Shown here: in pieces, positions 1 through 6,398 of the stretch
Layout: every line of letters begins with the position of its first letter
Numbering within the stretch: position 1 is the stretch's first letter
Origin: CAZAJS01 sp964485635
Lineage (GTDB): Bacteria; Pseudomonadota; Gammaproteobacteria; Francisellales; Francisellaceae
NCBI GenBank assembly: GCA_964485635.1
Contig: CAZAJS010000068.1
Location: forward strand, 1 to 6,398
Reading direction: 5' to 3'
DNA length: 6,398 bases
The notes under the pieces: generated by a model
Seen by the model: only the letters and a program-made list of their open reading frames with translations
Told to the model about the DNA's origin: nothing
The model's database searches: none
Made by a program: the position numbers and the translations under genes

Positions 1-252
1 ATGTTAGTTTAGGGGTTAACACAATCAGGTCAAGGACAGGTTAAATTGATTTTTCACTTTGCTTTGCCTTTTTTAGTTTACCTTTGGACAATGCTTGTTG
101 TGATCGAACTTTATCATTATATGCTATTGCCTGTTATTGTTTCTTTTGTATTGGCAATTGCCGTGTCAATGATTTTTTATTGGATGGCTACCGCTCCTAA
201 TTTTGTAAACGCGTGTCAAAAACATCGCGGCAAGGTGGATATTGTCGATTAA
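1..252 (+). pseudogene. C-terminal end of an APC-type amino-acid permease, interrupted by an in-frame TAG; cut by the window's left edge
   Basis: The frame ending at TAA 250-252 encodes a hydrophobic stretch with two probable membrane segments. It is homologous to the C-terminus of the permease at 299-1840: shared features are LTQS, LPF..YLW, a FYW motif, and a tail of P-x-FVN-x-CQ with a final I-x-D. The similarity continues upstream through codons 13-24 and across the TAG at 10-12 to the preceding Leu-Val codons. The intact paralog has Tyr (TAT, residue 439) where the TAG lies, so one base change could explain it. Downstream of the TAG there is no ATG start at the front of the piece and no Shine-Dalgarno; a TTG at 46 would start it inside a transmembrane segment. 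I therefore read it as the tail of a broken gene, not a 68-residue protein. If the upstream part is intact, its product would lack about the last 80 residues. A sequencing error at 10-12 cannot be excluded. Confidence 0.75.
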
Positions 253-298
253 TAAATCATGATAATGTAATTTTAAACTGAGTCATAAGGGCATCATC

Positions 299-1840
299 AT
301 GAGTGTGCATAACAAATCTGTTTCATTATTTAGTGCTGTTTTAATCAGCATGACCTGTATGGTTGGCTCTGGCTGGCTTTTTAGTGCACAATTAGGGGCG
401 GCTCAAGCCGGTAATTGGAGTTTTCTATCTTGGTTTTTTGCTGCAATGATTATGATTTCAGTGGGACTTTGTTTCTCAGTGATTGTCCGTCAATTTCCCG
501 TCAGAGGTGCAACAGTTCGAGCAAGTGCTTTATCACATAATCCTATTTTTGGCATGCCATTTGCGTTTGCTAATTGGTTTGCAGTTGTCGTGATTATTGC
601 TACAGAAGCTCAAGCAACAACACAATATTTAGGTGGTGTTTTAGCTGATCGGTCTAATTTAAATAATATTTTGATGCACAATGGTGCCTTGACCGTCGAT
701 GGGAAACTGTTTGCCTTAGCATTGTTGATTGGTTATTTAATGATTAATTATTATGGCGTTAAATTATTATCAAAAATCAATAATGTTGCCACTGTTTTTA
801 AAGTTTTTGTTCCTTTATTTGCAGTCATTGTTTTTTTAATTGCGGCTTTTACTGAGAAGCAAAATGGTTCAACAGCCATGACCAATTTTCATCTGGAAAC
901 GAATAATGAACATTATGGTTTTTTTGCTGCCATAATGGCTATTGTTAATGCTGGTTTACTTTATTCATTTAACGGATTTCAAACCATTGTTTCATATACA
1001 AGTGAAGTAAAAAAGCCACAACGAACAATTCCATTAGCTATTGTCTTATCAGTGCTAATAACATTAGGGCTTTATATGTTACTTCAGTTTGCCTTTATGG
1101 CCGCGGTGCCACATGATGTATTAGTTGCAAAAGGTGGATGGAGTGGACTTAATTTTGGCTCGCCACTGATGAAGCTGGCTATTTTATTAGGCATTAACTT
1201 TCTAGTTATTTTATTGATTGCTGATAGTGTTATTAGTCCTTCTGCCGCGGGATATACTTATATGGGGTCTGCTTCTAGAATGCTTTATGCAATGTCATCA
1301 GAACGCCAAATGCCAGGTTTTTTTGCCCAATTGCATCCGGTCCACCGGATTTCACGCCGAGCAATGTGGTTAAACTTTATTTTGGCCAGTATTTTTTTAA
1401 TCAAGGCTGATAGTTGGGCAGGATTAATGGTGATTGTTACGGGCTATAATATCATTGGCTATATGGCAGCACCGATTAGTATGGGCGCTTTTGCCCCTCA
1501 AAAGCGCTGGATGGGCGCAGGTATATTTAGTATTCTTTCATTGGTATTATTAACCCTCAACCCGAGTGATTTACGTTTAGTTGTATTGTCATTAACGCTT
1601 GTTATTTTGGTGTATGCGCTAACACAATCAGCCATTGTTTCAGGTGCTAAAATTTTTGCTTTTATTTTACCATTTGTAGGGTATCTTTGGTTTGAATGGG
1701 TTATTGTTAGTTTATTTGCCGTTGTCACAACAGTGTTGATTACGATCATAACCGCAATTATTTTTTATTGGCTTATAACCATGCCTAAGTTTGTTAATCT
1801 GTGCCAACGTTATCGACCTGAAAATGTGATTGAAGATTAG
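299..1840 (+). CDS. APC-superfamily amino-acid permease (YveA-like aspartate/glutamate-type transporter, substrate unproven)
   Basis: This is a 513-residue inner-membrane protein with about 12 to 14 hydrophobic segments, a normal size for an amino acid/proton symporter of the APC superfamily. The first helix (about residues 9-31) carries the unwound glycine motif MVGSGWLFSA, resembling the GSAWLFA of Bacillus YveA. A second family hallmark is the broken helix around 218-231 (YSFNGFQ) followed by a cytoplasmic SEVKKPQRTIP segment at 235-245. SASRMLYAMSSERQMPG at 324-340 matches the usual APC cytoplasmic loop (R-x-x-Y-A-x-x-R-x-x-x-x-P). The ATG at 299 is preceded by AAGGG at 287-291 with 7-bp spacing. 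It lies 46 bp after a broken paralog, so the locus is a tandem permease duplication. Uptake of an acidic or other amino acid by proton symport is inferred from the family; the substrate cannot be read from the sequence. No frameshift or missing segment is visible. Confidence 0.9.
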   Translation: MSVHNKSVSLFSAVLISMTCMVGSGWLFSAQLGAAQAGNWSFLSWFFAAMIMISVGLCFSVIVRQFPVRGATVRASALSHNPIFGMPFAFANWFAVVVIIATEAQATTQYLGGVLADRSNLNNILMHNGALTVDGKLFALALLIGYLMINYYGVKLLSKINNVATVFKVFVPLFAVIVFLIAAFTEKQNGSTAMTNFHLETNNEHYGFFAAIMAIVNAGLLYSFNGFQTIVSYTSEVKKPQRTIPLAIVLSVLITLGLYMLLQFAFMAAVPHDVLVAKGGWSGLNFGSPLMKLAILLGINFLVILLIADSVISPSAAGYTYMGSASRMLYAMSSERQMPGFFAQLHPVHRISRRAMWLNFILASIFLIKADSWAGLMVIVTGYNIIGYMAAPISMGAFAPQKRWMGAGIFSILSLVLLTLNPSDLRLVVLSLTLVILVYALTQSAIVSGAKIFAFILPFVGYLWFEWVIVSLFAVVTTVLITIITAIIFYWLITMPKFVNLCQRYRPENVIED

Positions 1841-1841
1841 A

Positions 1842-1889
1842 TAAGCGGTTTTCTAGCATCTAAAAATTAGAAATATGCAAAACTGCTTA
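1842..1889 (+). terminator. Long imperfect hairpin after the permease; possible terminator
   Basis: The arms TAAGCGGTTTT (1842-1852) and AAAACTGCTTA (1879-1889) pair over 11 bp with one G-U. Inside, GCAT (1856-1859) can pair with ATGC (1875-1878), and CTAA (1860-1863) with TTAG (1867-1870) around an AAA tip. The hairpin starts one base after the permease stop codon, as expected for a transcript end. The sequence after it is T-rich (GTCTTATAGCTTTTGTCTT) but has no clean T run, so an intrinsic terminator is possible, not certain; it could instead stabilise the 3' end of the mRNA. Confidence 0.45.
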
Positions 1890-1907
1890 GTCTTATAGCT
1901 TTTGTCT

Positions 1908-1916
1908 TGTTATAAT
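1908..1916 (+). promoter_or_regulatory. Extended -10 promoter candidate for yadG-yadH-nadE
   Basis: TGTTATAAT is a perfect sigma-70 -10 hexamer (TATAAT, 1911-1916) with the extended TG at 1908-1909. No good -35 is seen at the usual distance, which an extended -10 can tolerate. Transcription would begin near 1923, leaving a leader of about 35 bases before the yadG ATG. An overlapping alternative uses TTGACT (1916-1921) as a -35, but its -10 (ACATAT or TATTAA near 1939-1947) is poor or badly spaced. This is inferred from motifs only. Confidence 0.45.
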
Positions 1917-1957
1917 TGACTCATTATTCATTTTCCAAACATATTAAATAGCATTCT

Positions 1958-2908
1958 ATGACACAAACAAAAGCATTAGAACTCATCAATGTTAGCAAAA
2001 CTTATAAAGGTGGCTTTAAGGCGGTTGACAATATTAGCTTCTCAGTCTCACCAGGGGATTTTTTTGCTTTATTAGGGCCAAATGGTGCAGGAAAATCAAC
2101 AACGCTCGGCATGATCTCTTCATTAGTGAATCTTAGTGAAGGACAGATTAAAATTTTTGGTTATGATATTGAAAAAGATTACCAAAAAGCACGTCGTTAT
2201 TTAGGTGTTATGCCTCAAGAAGTTAACTTAAATATTTTTGAAACTCCATGGCAAATTCTACATAATCAAGCTGGCTTTTTTGGTATTCCACGTCATGAAG
2301 CAACTGAACAAATGACCATGTTGCTTTCTGAAATGGCTTTATGGGACAAGCGGCATACACAAGTGCGTTTTTTATCCGGTGGCATGAAACGTCGATTAAT
2401 GGTTGCTCGAGCATTGGTTCATAAACCTCGGTTATTGATTTTAGACGAGCCAACTGCTGGTGTGGATGTGGAATTACGCCAATCACTATGGGTTCTGATG
2501 GAAAAATTAAATCGTGAAGGATTAACAATTATCTTAACGACGCATTATCTAGAAGAAGCTGAAAGTATGTGCAACCGGATTGCATTAATTAATCAAGGGC
2601 GCGTTCACAAAAGCTCTGATATGAAAAGTCTGTTACGTTCTTTAGATAAAGAAATTTATGTATGTGATCTTAAACATCCTTTAGATACTTCACAGCCATT
2701 ATCATTATCGGTTGGTGACATTAGCATTTGTGATGATGTAACTATTGAAATTGAAGTTGATAAAAATGTATCATTAAATGCCATTTTTGCTGAATTAACA
2801 TCACAAAATATTGAGGTTTTAGGGGTTAAAACTAAAACTGCTAAACTTGAAAAGTTATTTTTGGATATGGCACAACAAAATCATAACACTCAGGAGGTAT
2901 TGTCGTAA
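1958..2908 (+). CDS. yadG: YadG-like ABC-2 exporter, ATP-binding subunit
   Basis: This 316-residue cytoplasmic ATPase powers the membrane subunit encoded directly downstream. All ABC motifs are present in order: Walker A GPNGAGKST at 40-48, Q-loop Gln87, signature LSGGM at 139-143, Walker B LLILDEP at 159-165, D-loop AGVD at 167-170 and switch His196. The roughly 95 residues after the nucleotide-binding domain form the C-terminal extension common to ABC-2 ATPases of the YadG/CcmA type. Length is close to E. coli YadG (308). The ATG at 1958 has no clear Shine-Dalgarno, but the ABC fold begins about residue 7, so a later start would cut into the domain. The stop overlaps the translation-start region of yadH (1-bp gap), so the two are surely co-transcribed and probably translationally coupled. 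The exported substrate of YadGH is not established, and nothing here reveals it. Confidence 0.93.
   Translation: MTQTKALELINVSKTYKGGFKAVDNISFSVSPGDFFALLGPNGAGKSTTLGMISSLVNLSEGQIKIFGYDIEKDYQKARRYLGVMPQEVNLNIFETPWQILHNQAGFFGIPRHEATEQMTMLLSEMALWDKRHTQVRFLSGGMKRRLMVARALVHKPRLLILDEPTAGVDVELRQSLWVLMEKLNREGLTIILTTHYLEEAESMCNRIALINQGRVHKSSDMKSLLRSLDKEIYVCDLKHPLDTSQPLSLSVGDISICDDVTIEIEVDKNVSLNAIFAELTSQNIEVLGVKTKTAKLEKLFLDMAQQNHNTQEVLS
2892..2898 (+). promoter_or_regulatory. Strong Shine-Dalgarno for yadH, inside the end of yadG
   Basis: AGGAGGT is a near-perfect ribosome-binding site located within the last codons of yadG and 11 bases before the ATG at 2910. It decides the yadH start: the frame is open further upstream to an ATG at 2847, but that would overlap yadG by over 60 bp and add 21 residues with no counterpart in E. 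coli YadH. The spacing is slightly long, and no closer in-frame start exists. Confidence 0.8.
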
Positions 2909-2909
2909 T

Positions 2910-3692
2910 ATGCCGTTTCGTGCTTATTGGATTATTTATTTAACATTATTTCGCAAAGAGGTAATACGTATTTTACGTATATGGCCCCAAACACTATTAC
3001 CATCTGTTATTACCATTTCATTATATTTTCTTATTTTTGGTAAAGTCGTTGGTGCAAAAGTTGGGATGATTGGCGATTTTAGTTATATGCAGTTTATTAC
3101 ACCTGGATTAATTATCATGGCGGTGATTAATAATAGCTATAATAATGTCGTTAGTTCATTCTTTGGTGCTCGTTTTTCAAAGGCGATTGAAGAATTGCTT
3201 GTTTCTCCAGCAAATAATCACTTAATTATTTTAGGTTATTTATCAGGTGGTCTATTCCGTGGATTTTCGGTTGGAATTTTAGTCAGTATTGTTGCTTATT
3301 TATTTGGTGGATTTACAACTGATGGTATGCATCATTATTTATTCGTTATTTTAGGGTTTCTTTTTTGTGGCGCTTTATTTGCTTTAGGTGGATTGCTGAA
3401 TGGCATTTTTTCACAAAAATTTGATGATACAACGATTTTTTCCATGTTTATTTTAACACCGTTGACCTATTTAGGTGGTGTGTTTTATCAATTAGATGCT
3501 TTACCGGGCATTTGGCAGACAATTGCGAAATTCAATCCATTATTTTATATTGTTGATTTTGTGCGTTATGGATTTATTGGTGCCTCATCAGTTGATCCAT
3601 ATTGGGCGTTAAGTGCAATTGTGTTATTCACAATTGGATTATATATTTTTGTTTGGTATTTATTATCTCGAGGAATTCGTTTAAAAGCTTAG
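2910..3692 (+). CDS. yadH: YadH-like ABC-2 type transporter, membrane permease subunit
   Basis: Starting at ATG 2910 the protein has 260 residues, matching E. coli YadH (256). Recognisable shared blocks include RIW.QTL.P at 23-31, FSYMQFI.PGLI at 57-68, SSFFGA.F at 82-89, IEELLV at 93-98, and FDD...F.LTPLTYLGGVFY at 171-193, followed by NP..Y..D..RYGFIG at 209-224. The last two are the conserved C-terminal ABC-2 region. About six transmembrane helices are visible, near 27-45, 60-78, 105-132, 143-166, 175-193 and 234-253. It forms the membrane pore energised by the YadG ATPase, presumably as a 2+2 complex in the inner membrane; export of an unidentified compound is inferred from the ABC-2 family. 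The ATG lies one base after the yadG stop, with a strong Shine-Dalgarno inside yadG. nadE follows 12 bp later. Confidence 0.93.
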   Translation: MPFRAYWIIYLTLFRKEVIRILRIWPQTLLPSVITISLYFLIFGKVVGAKVGMIGDFSYMQFITPGLIIMAVINNSYNNVVSSFFGARFSKAIEELLVSPANNHLIILGYLSGGLFRGFSVGILVSIVAYLFGGFTTDGMHHYLFVILGFLFCGALFALGGLLNGIFSQKFDDTTIFSMFILTPLTYLGGVFYQLDALPGIWQTIAKFNPLFYIVDFVRYGFIGASSVDPYWALSAIVLFTIGLYIFVWYLLSRGIRLKA

Positions 3693-3704
3693 AAGAGTTA
3701 TAAA

Positions 3705-5312
3705 ATGATGCAAATATGTTTAGCACAATTAAATTATCAAATTAATGATTTTCAATCAAATCAAAATGCCATTATCGATGTGATTCAACAGTATAAAAAA
3801 GCTGATTTAATTGTATTTTCTGAAATGGCGCTAAGTGGTTATTATCCACAAGATGCAATTTGGACCGAAACATTTTTTCAAGAACAGGAAAATGCATTAC
3901 AAGTCATTAAAAACGCAACAAAAATTGAAAAAACTGCTGTTTTAATTGGCATAGTTGTCAAGCAAAATCAATACTACTATAGTCAAGCGGTTTTGATTGA
4001 TCAAGGCAAATGTATTAGCCAAGTGACCAAGAAACATTTAAATGATGCACCCATTAGTCAAGAAAAGCGTCACTTATCTTCAGGAATAGGGGCTGAATCG
4101 ATTCAATGGCGGAATCATCGGTTACTCATTGGACTGGGTCAAGATGTGTTATTAGCTCAAGACAATCAACACAAGCCTATTGACTGTGCCATTATGCTGG
4201 TTGCTAAACCATCTATTGTCAATCAGCACGATCAATATACCGCATTACTTCAAACAAAAAGTCAACAGTTAGGGTGTCCGATTGTACAAGTCAACCAAGT
4301 TGGTGGCTATGATGGCTTAGTTTACCAAGGCGCCAGTAGTGTCACAAAGGCACCATATGATCCCATTGAGGCTAAACGTTTTCAGCCGCATTGTTTCATG
4401 GTGGATATGGCCCATTTCCCATCAGCAAATGGATCTGATCCATCTTCACCAAAAATGAGATTTATCTTAGATCAGTTGTGTTGTGGGCTAACAGATTATT
4501 TGAAGAAAAACAACTTTAAAAAAGTAGTGGTGGGGTGTTCTGGCGGGATTGATAGTGCTTTGACATTAGCTATTGCAACAATAGCACTTGGATCTGAGAA
4601 TGTTATTGCAATTGCTATGCCAAGCTGCTATTCAAGCTCAGAAAGTTTAATTGATGCACAACAATTATGTGATAATTTAGGCATTGATCTTTATACACAC
4701 TCCATTGACTCATTATATCAATCAGCTTGTGATGAATTTGAAAAATCATTTAATCGCAAACTGAGTCAGATAACACGTGAAAATATTCAGGCTCGTATTC
4801 GAGGTCGAATTGTCATGGCTTTCTCAAATAATGATGGTGCTTTACCATTAACCACAGGTAATAAAAGTGAGGCTGCGGTTGGCTATGCAACTTTGTATGG
4901 TGATATGTGTGGCGCATTAAATTGTATTGGAGATCTTTATAAGCAGCAAGTCTATGAGTTATCATATTTTATTAATGCGCATTATGATTCTATAATTCCG
5001 CAAAATATTCTTGATAAAGCTCCTTCTGCAGAGCTATCTGCTGATCAAAAAGATAGTGATACATTACCGGATTATCCTGAGTTAGATGCATTACTTCAAT
5101 GGTATTTAGATGACCAAGTGTTACAACAGTCTGAAAAAGATTCATTGAAAAAAACAGTCCATAATATTGACCCAGCTATTCATCAACAAGTCAAACAATT
5201 AATTGCTCAAAGTGAGTTCAAGCGTCAACAAGCGCCTTTGACATTAATTGTTTCAGCAAGACCTTTTGGTGTTGGTCGGCAAGTGCCATTGACTGGAAAA
5301 ATGATGTTTTAA
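3705..5312 (+). CDS. nadE: NAD+ synthetase, two-domain type, with a glutaminase domain lacking its catalytic cysteine
   Basis: This enzyme makes NAD+ from deamido-NAD+ with ATP and a nitrogen donor, in the cytoplasm. It has 535 residues, the usual size for the glutamine-dependent form. Residues 1 to about 245 are a nitrilase-fold glutaminase domain; about 250-535 are the synthetase. The synthetase is well preserved: P-loop SGGIDS at 279-284, MPSCYSS at 305-311, ENIQARIRGR at 359-368, TTGNKSE at 383-389, GYATLYGDM at 393-401, PSAEL at 440-444, and KRQQAP plus SARPFG near the C-terminus. In the glutaminase domain Glu40 (FSEMALSGYYP) and Lys109 align with the family's catalytic Glu and Lys, but the expected ICED motif reads LGQD (144-147), so the nucleophile Cys is Gly145 and the next Glu is Gln146. 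The NASPF...K...R segment is also eroded. I infer ammonia-dependent activity. The start is ATG 3705 or the adjacent ATG 3708; GAAGAG at 3692-3697 serves either. It probably shares the yadGH transcript. Confidence 0.93.
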   Translation: MMQICLAQLNYQINDFQSNQNAIIDVIQQYKKADLIVFSEMALSGYYPQDAIWTETFFQEQENALQVIKNATKIEKTAVLIGIVVKQNQYYYSQAVLIDQGKCISQVTKKHLNDAPISQEKRHLSSGIGAESIQWRNHRLLIGLGQDVLLAQDNQHKPIDCAIMLVAKPSIVNQHDQYTALLQTKSQQLGCPIVQVNQVGGYDGLVYQGASSVTKAPYDPIEAKRFQPHCFMVDMAHFPSANGSDPSSPKMRFILDQLCCGLTDYLKKNNFKKVVVGCSGGIDSALTLAIATIALGSENVIAIAMPSCYSSSESLIDAQQLCDNLGIDLYTHSIDSLYQSACDEFEKSFNRKLSQITRENIQARIRGRIVMAFSNNDGALPLTTGNKSEAAVGYATLYGDMCGALNCIGDLYKQQVYELSYFINAHYDSIIPQNILDKAPSAELSADQKDSDTLPDYPELDALLQWYLDDQVLQQSEKDSLKKTVHNIDPAIHQQVKQLIAQSEFKRQQAPLTLIVSARPFGVGRQVPLTGKMMF

Positions 5313-5410
5313 AAATTCAACTACAATATTAAGTATCAATGAATCAAATGAGTAGTATCTTATGATCATGTTCTACCTTATATCATACAAAAGACATATC
5401 ATGATAAAAA

Positions 5411-5447
5411 TGTTTTAAAATAGATTAAGTGATGAAATTTTAAAACA
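5411..5447 (+). repeat. 11-bp perfect inverted repeat in the nadE-ispG gap
   Basis: TGTTTTAAAAT at 5411-5421 and ATTTTAAAACA at 5437-5447 are exact reverse complements around a 15-base spacer, ending 23 bases before the ispG ATG. Each arm contains the palindrome TTTTAAAA. It could be an operator or a weak RNA hairpin in the ispG leader. Rest of the 158-bp gap (5313-5470): ATATCAT occurs twice 16 bp apart (5380-5386, 5396-5402), the 10-bp palindrome TATCATGATA lies at 5397-5406, and TATGAT (5361-5366) can pair with ATCATA (5382-5387). I see no convincing -35/-10 pair and no clear terminator for nadE in this gap. Confidence 0.5.
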
Positions 5448-5470
5448 AATAAGCAAAGAAAAGAGGCAAT

Positions 5471-6398
5471 ATGAACGAAAATCATTTAACGCATACAGTT
5501 TCTATTGGTAATATTAAAATTGGTGGCAATCAACCTGTTGCGATTCAATCCATGACGGATACGGCAACATCAGATATCGATAAAACCGTTTCACAAATTT
5601 TAGCGCTTTATCAGGCTGGAAGTGAAATTGTACGTATTACAGTTAATGATGCTGCTGCGGCAAAAGCAGTCAGTGAGATTAAACGACGTTTGCAGGCTGA
5701 AAATTGTTTTGTGCCACTAGTGGGGGATTTTCACTATAATGGACATCAACTCTTAACCGATTATCCAGATTGTGCAAAAGCATTAGATAAATATAGAATT
5801 AACCCTGGTAATGTTGGATTTGGGCAAAAAAAAGACAAGCAATTTGCTCAAATTATCGAATGTGCGATTTATTATGATAAGCCGATTCGAATTGGTGTTA
5901 ATTGGGGAAGTTTGGACCAAAAACTTTTAGCAAAATTAATGGATGAAAATCAACAAAAATCCCAGCCAGATACAGATAAAGCTGTAATGGCCCATGCGCT
6001 AGTCACATCGGCTTTAGAAAGTGCTCATTATGCTGAATCATTAGGGTTAGCATCAGATAAAATCATCATTTCATGTAAAGTAAGTCAAGTGCCTGATTTA
6101 TTAATAGTCTACCGCCAATTAGCTAAGTCTTGTCGATATCCACTCCATTTAGGATTAACAGAAGCAGGCATGGGCGTTAAAGGTATTACAGCCAGTAGTG
6201 TTGCATTAGGCATTTTATTAAATGAAGGAATTGGTCAAACAATTCGTGTTTCCTTAACTCCTGAACCCAATGCACCCAGAACAAATGAAGTCAAAGTTTG
6301 TCGTGAAATTTTACAAAGTCTTGGATTAAGAGCTTTTTCACCGAGTGTGACTGCATGCCCTGGTTGTGGTCGAACAACAAGTACTTTATTTCGTCAAT
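5471..6398 (+). CDS. ispG: 4-hydroxy-3-methylbut-2-en-1-yl diphosphate synthase (IspG/GcpE), 3' end beyond the window
   Basis: IspG is the [4Fe-4S] enzyme that reductively converts methylerythritol cyclodiphosphate to HMBPP, the penultimate step of the MEP isoprenoid pathway. The frame is open from ATG 5471 to the right edge, giving 309 complete codons. Visible blocks: PVAIQSMT at 22-29, EIVRITV at 52-58, VPLVGDFHYNGH at 81-92, KYRINPGN at 107-114, RIGVNWGSLDQ at 140-150, HLGLTEAGMG at 226-235 and ACPGCGR at 295-301. Cys296 and Cys299 are the first two cluster ligands; the third Cys and the conserved Glu should lie downstream of the window. The GDFHYNGH, NWGSLDQ and TEAGMGVKG blocks mark the longer proteobacterial form (over 400 residues) rather than the 372-residue E. 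coli type. A Shine-Dalgarno AAGAGG (5461-5466) stands 4 bases before the ATG, which is slightly close. It follows a 158-bp gap, so it probably has its own promoter. No lesion is seen. Confidence 0.95.
   Translation, partial: MNENHLTHTVSIGNIKIGGNQPVAIQSMTDTATSDIDKTVSQILALYQAGSEIVRITVNDAAAAKAVSEIKRRLQAENCFVPLVGDFHYNGHQLLTDYPDCAKALDKYRINPGNVGFGQKKDKQFAQIIECAIYYDKPIRIGVNWGSLDQKLLAKLMDENQQKSQPDTDKAVMAHALVTSALESAHYAESLGLASDKIIISCKVSQVPDLLIVYRQLAKSCRYPLHLGLTEAGMGVKGITASSVALGILLNEGIGQTIRVSLTPEPNAPRTNEVKVCREILQSLGLRAFSPSVTACPGCGRTTSTLFRQ

Noticed and set aside
10..12. Reassigned TAG codon (alternative genetic code)
   Set aside because: TAG ends the permease (1838-1840) and yadH (3690-3692) exactly at family-expected lengths, so it is a normal stop here.
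46..252. A stand-alone small membrane protein of 68 residues
   Set aside because: It would need a TTG start without a Shine-Dalgarno inside a transmembrane segment, and homology to the permease tail continues upstream past the TAG; a permease remnant explains it better.
1498..1749. Minus-strand open frame of 83 codons inside the permease
   Set aside because: It lies entirely antisense to a well-supported permease gene, and its translation resembles no protein family I know.
2223..2528. Minus-strand open frame of 101 codons inside yadG
   Set aside because: It is antisense to the conserved ABC ATPase core, whose motifs explain this region.
2847..2909. Upstream in-frame ATG extending the yadH reading frame into yadG
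   Set aside because: It would add 21 residues with no match in E. coli YadH and overlap yadG heavily; the AGGAGGT at 2892-2898 and ATG 2910 give a family-length protein.
5321..5359. Short repeats after nadE (ACTAC/GTAGT inverted, AGTATC direct) as a terminator
   Set aside because: The pairing is only about 5 bp over a long loop with no T run after it; this is within chance for AT-rich DNA.
6356..6398. IspG lacking its third cluster cysteine
   Set aside because: The window simply ends before the position where the third Cys and conserved Glu are expected.

Overview
The window is AT-rich, densely coded chromosomal DNA with every recognisable gene on the + strand. The gene content points to a low-GC gammaproteobacterium. 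The ABC pair is close to E. coli YadG/YadH from end to end. The NAD synthetase is the long two-domain type. The IspG is the longer form with the VPLVGDFHYNGH, NWGSLDQ and TEAGMG blocks seen in alpha- and betaproteobacteria and in Legionella/Coxiella-like gammaproteobacteria, not the shorter enteric form. A Legionellales- or Francisella-like relative is plausible, but genus cannot be settled from this sequence.

Layout: (1) positions 1-252 hold the C-terminal end of an amino-acid permease, cut by an in-frame TAG at 10-12. (2) 299-1840 is a complete APC-superfamily amino-acid permease whose own C-terminus is clearly homologous to the broken piece upstream, so the two are diverged tandem paralogs. 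(3) 1841-1957 holds a long imperfect hairpin and an extended -10 promoter candidate. (4) 1958-3692 is a two-gene ABC-2 exporter, yadG-yadH, with a 1-bp gap between the genes. (5) 3705-5312 is nadE, 12 bp after yadH and probably in the same transcript. (6) 5313-5470 is an AT-rich gap with an 11-bp perfect inverted repeat. (7) 5471 to the window end is ispG, truncated by the window edge.

Functionally this is mostly housekeeping and transport: amino-acid uptake, an exporter of unknown substrate, the last step of NAD synthesis, and the penultimate step of the MEP isoprenoid pathway. The most notable observation is in NadE. Its N-terminal glutaminase domain is full length and keeps the expected Glu and Lys, but the catalytic Cys position is Gly and the following Glu is Gln. 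The ATP-pyrophosphatase synthetase domain looks intact. This suggests a glutaminase-dead enzyme that uses free or otherwise supplied ammonia. The second is the nonsense-disrupted tandem permease copy. I see no phage, IS element, CRISPR array, tRNA or rRNA, and nothing that amounts to a new multi-gene system.
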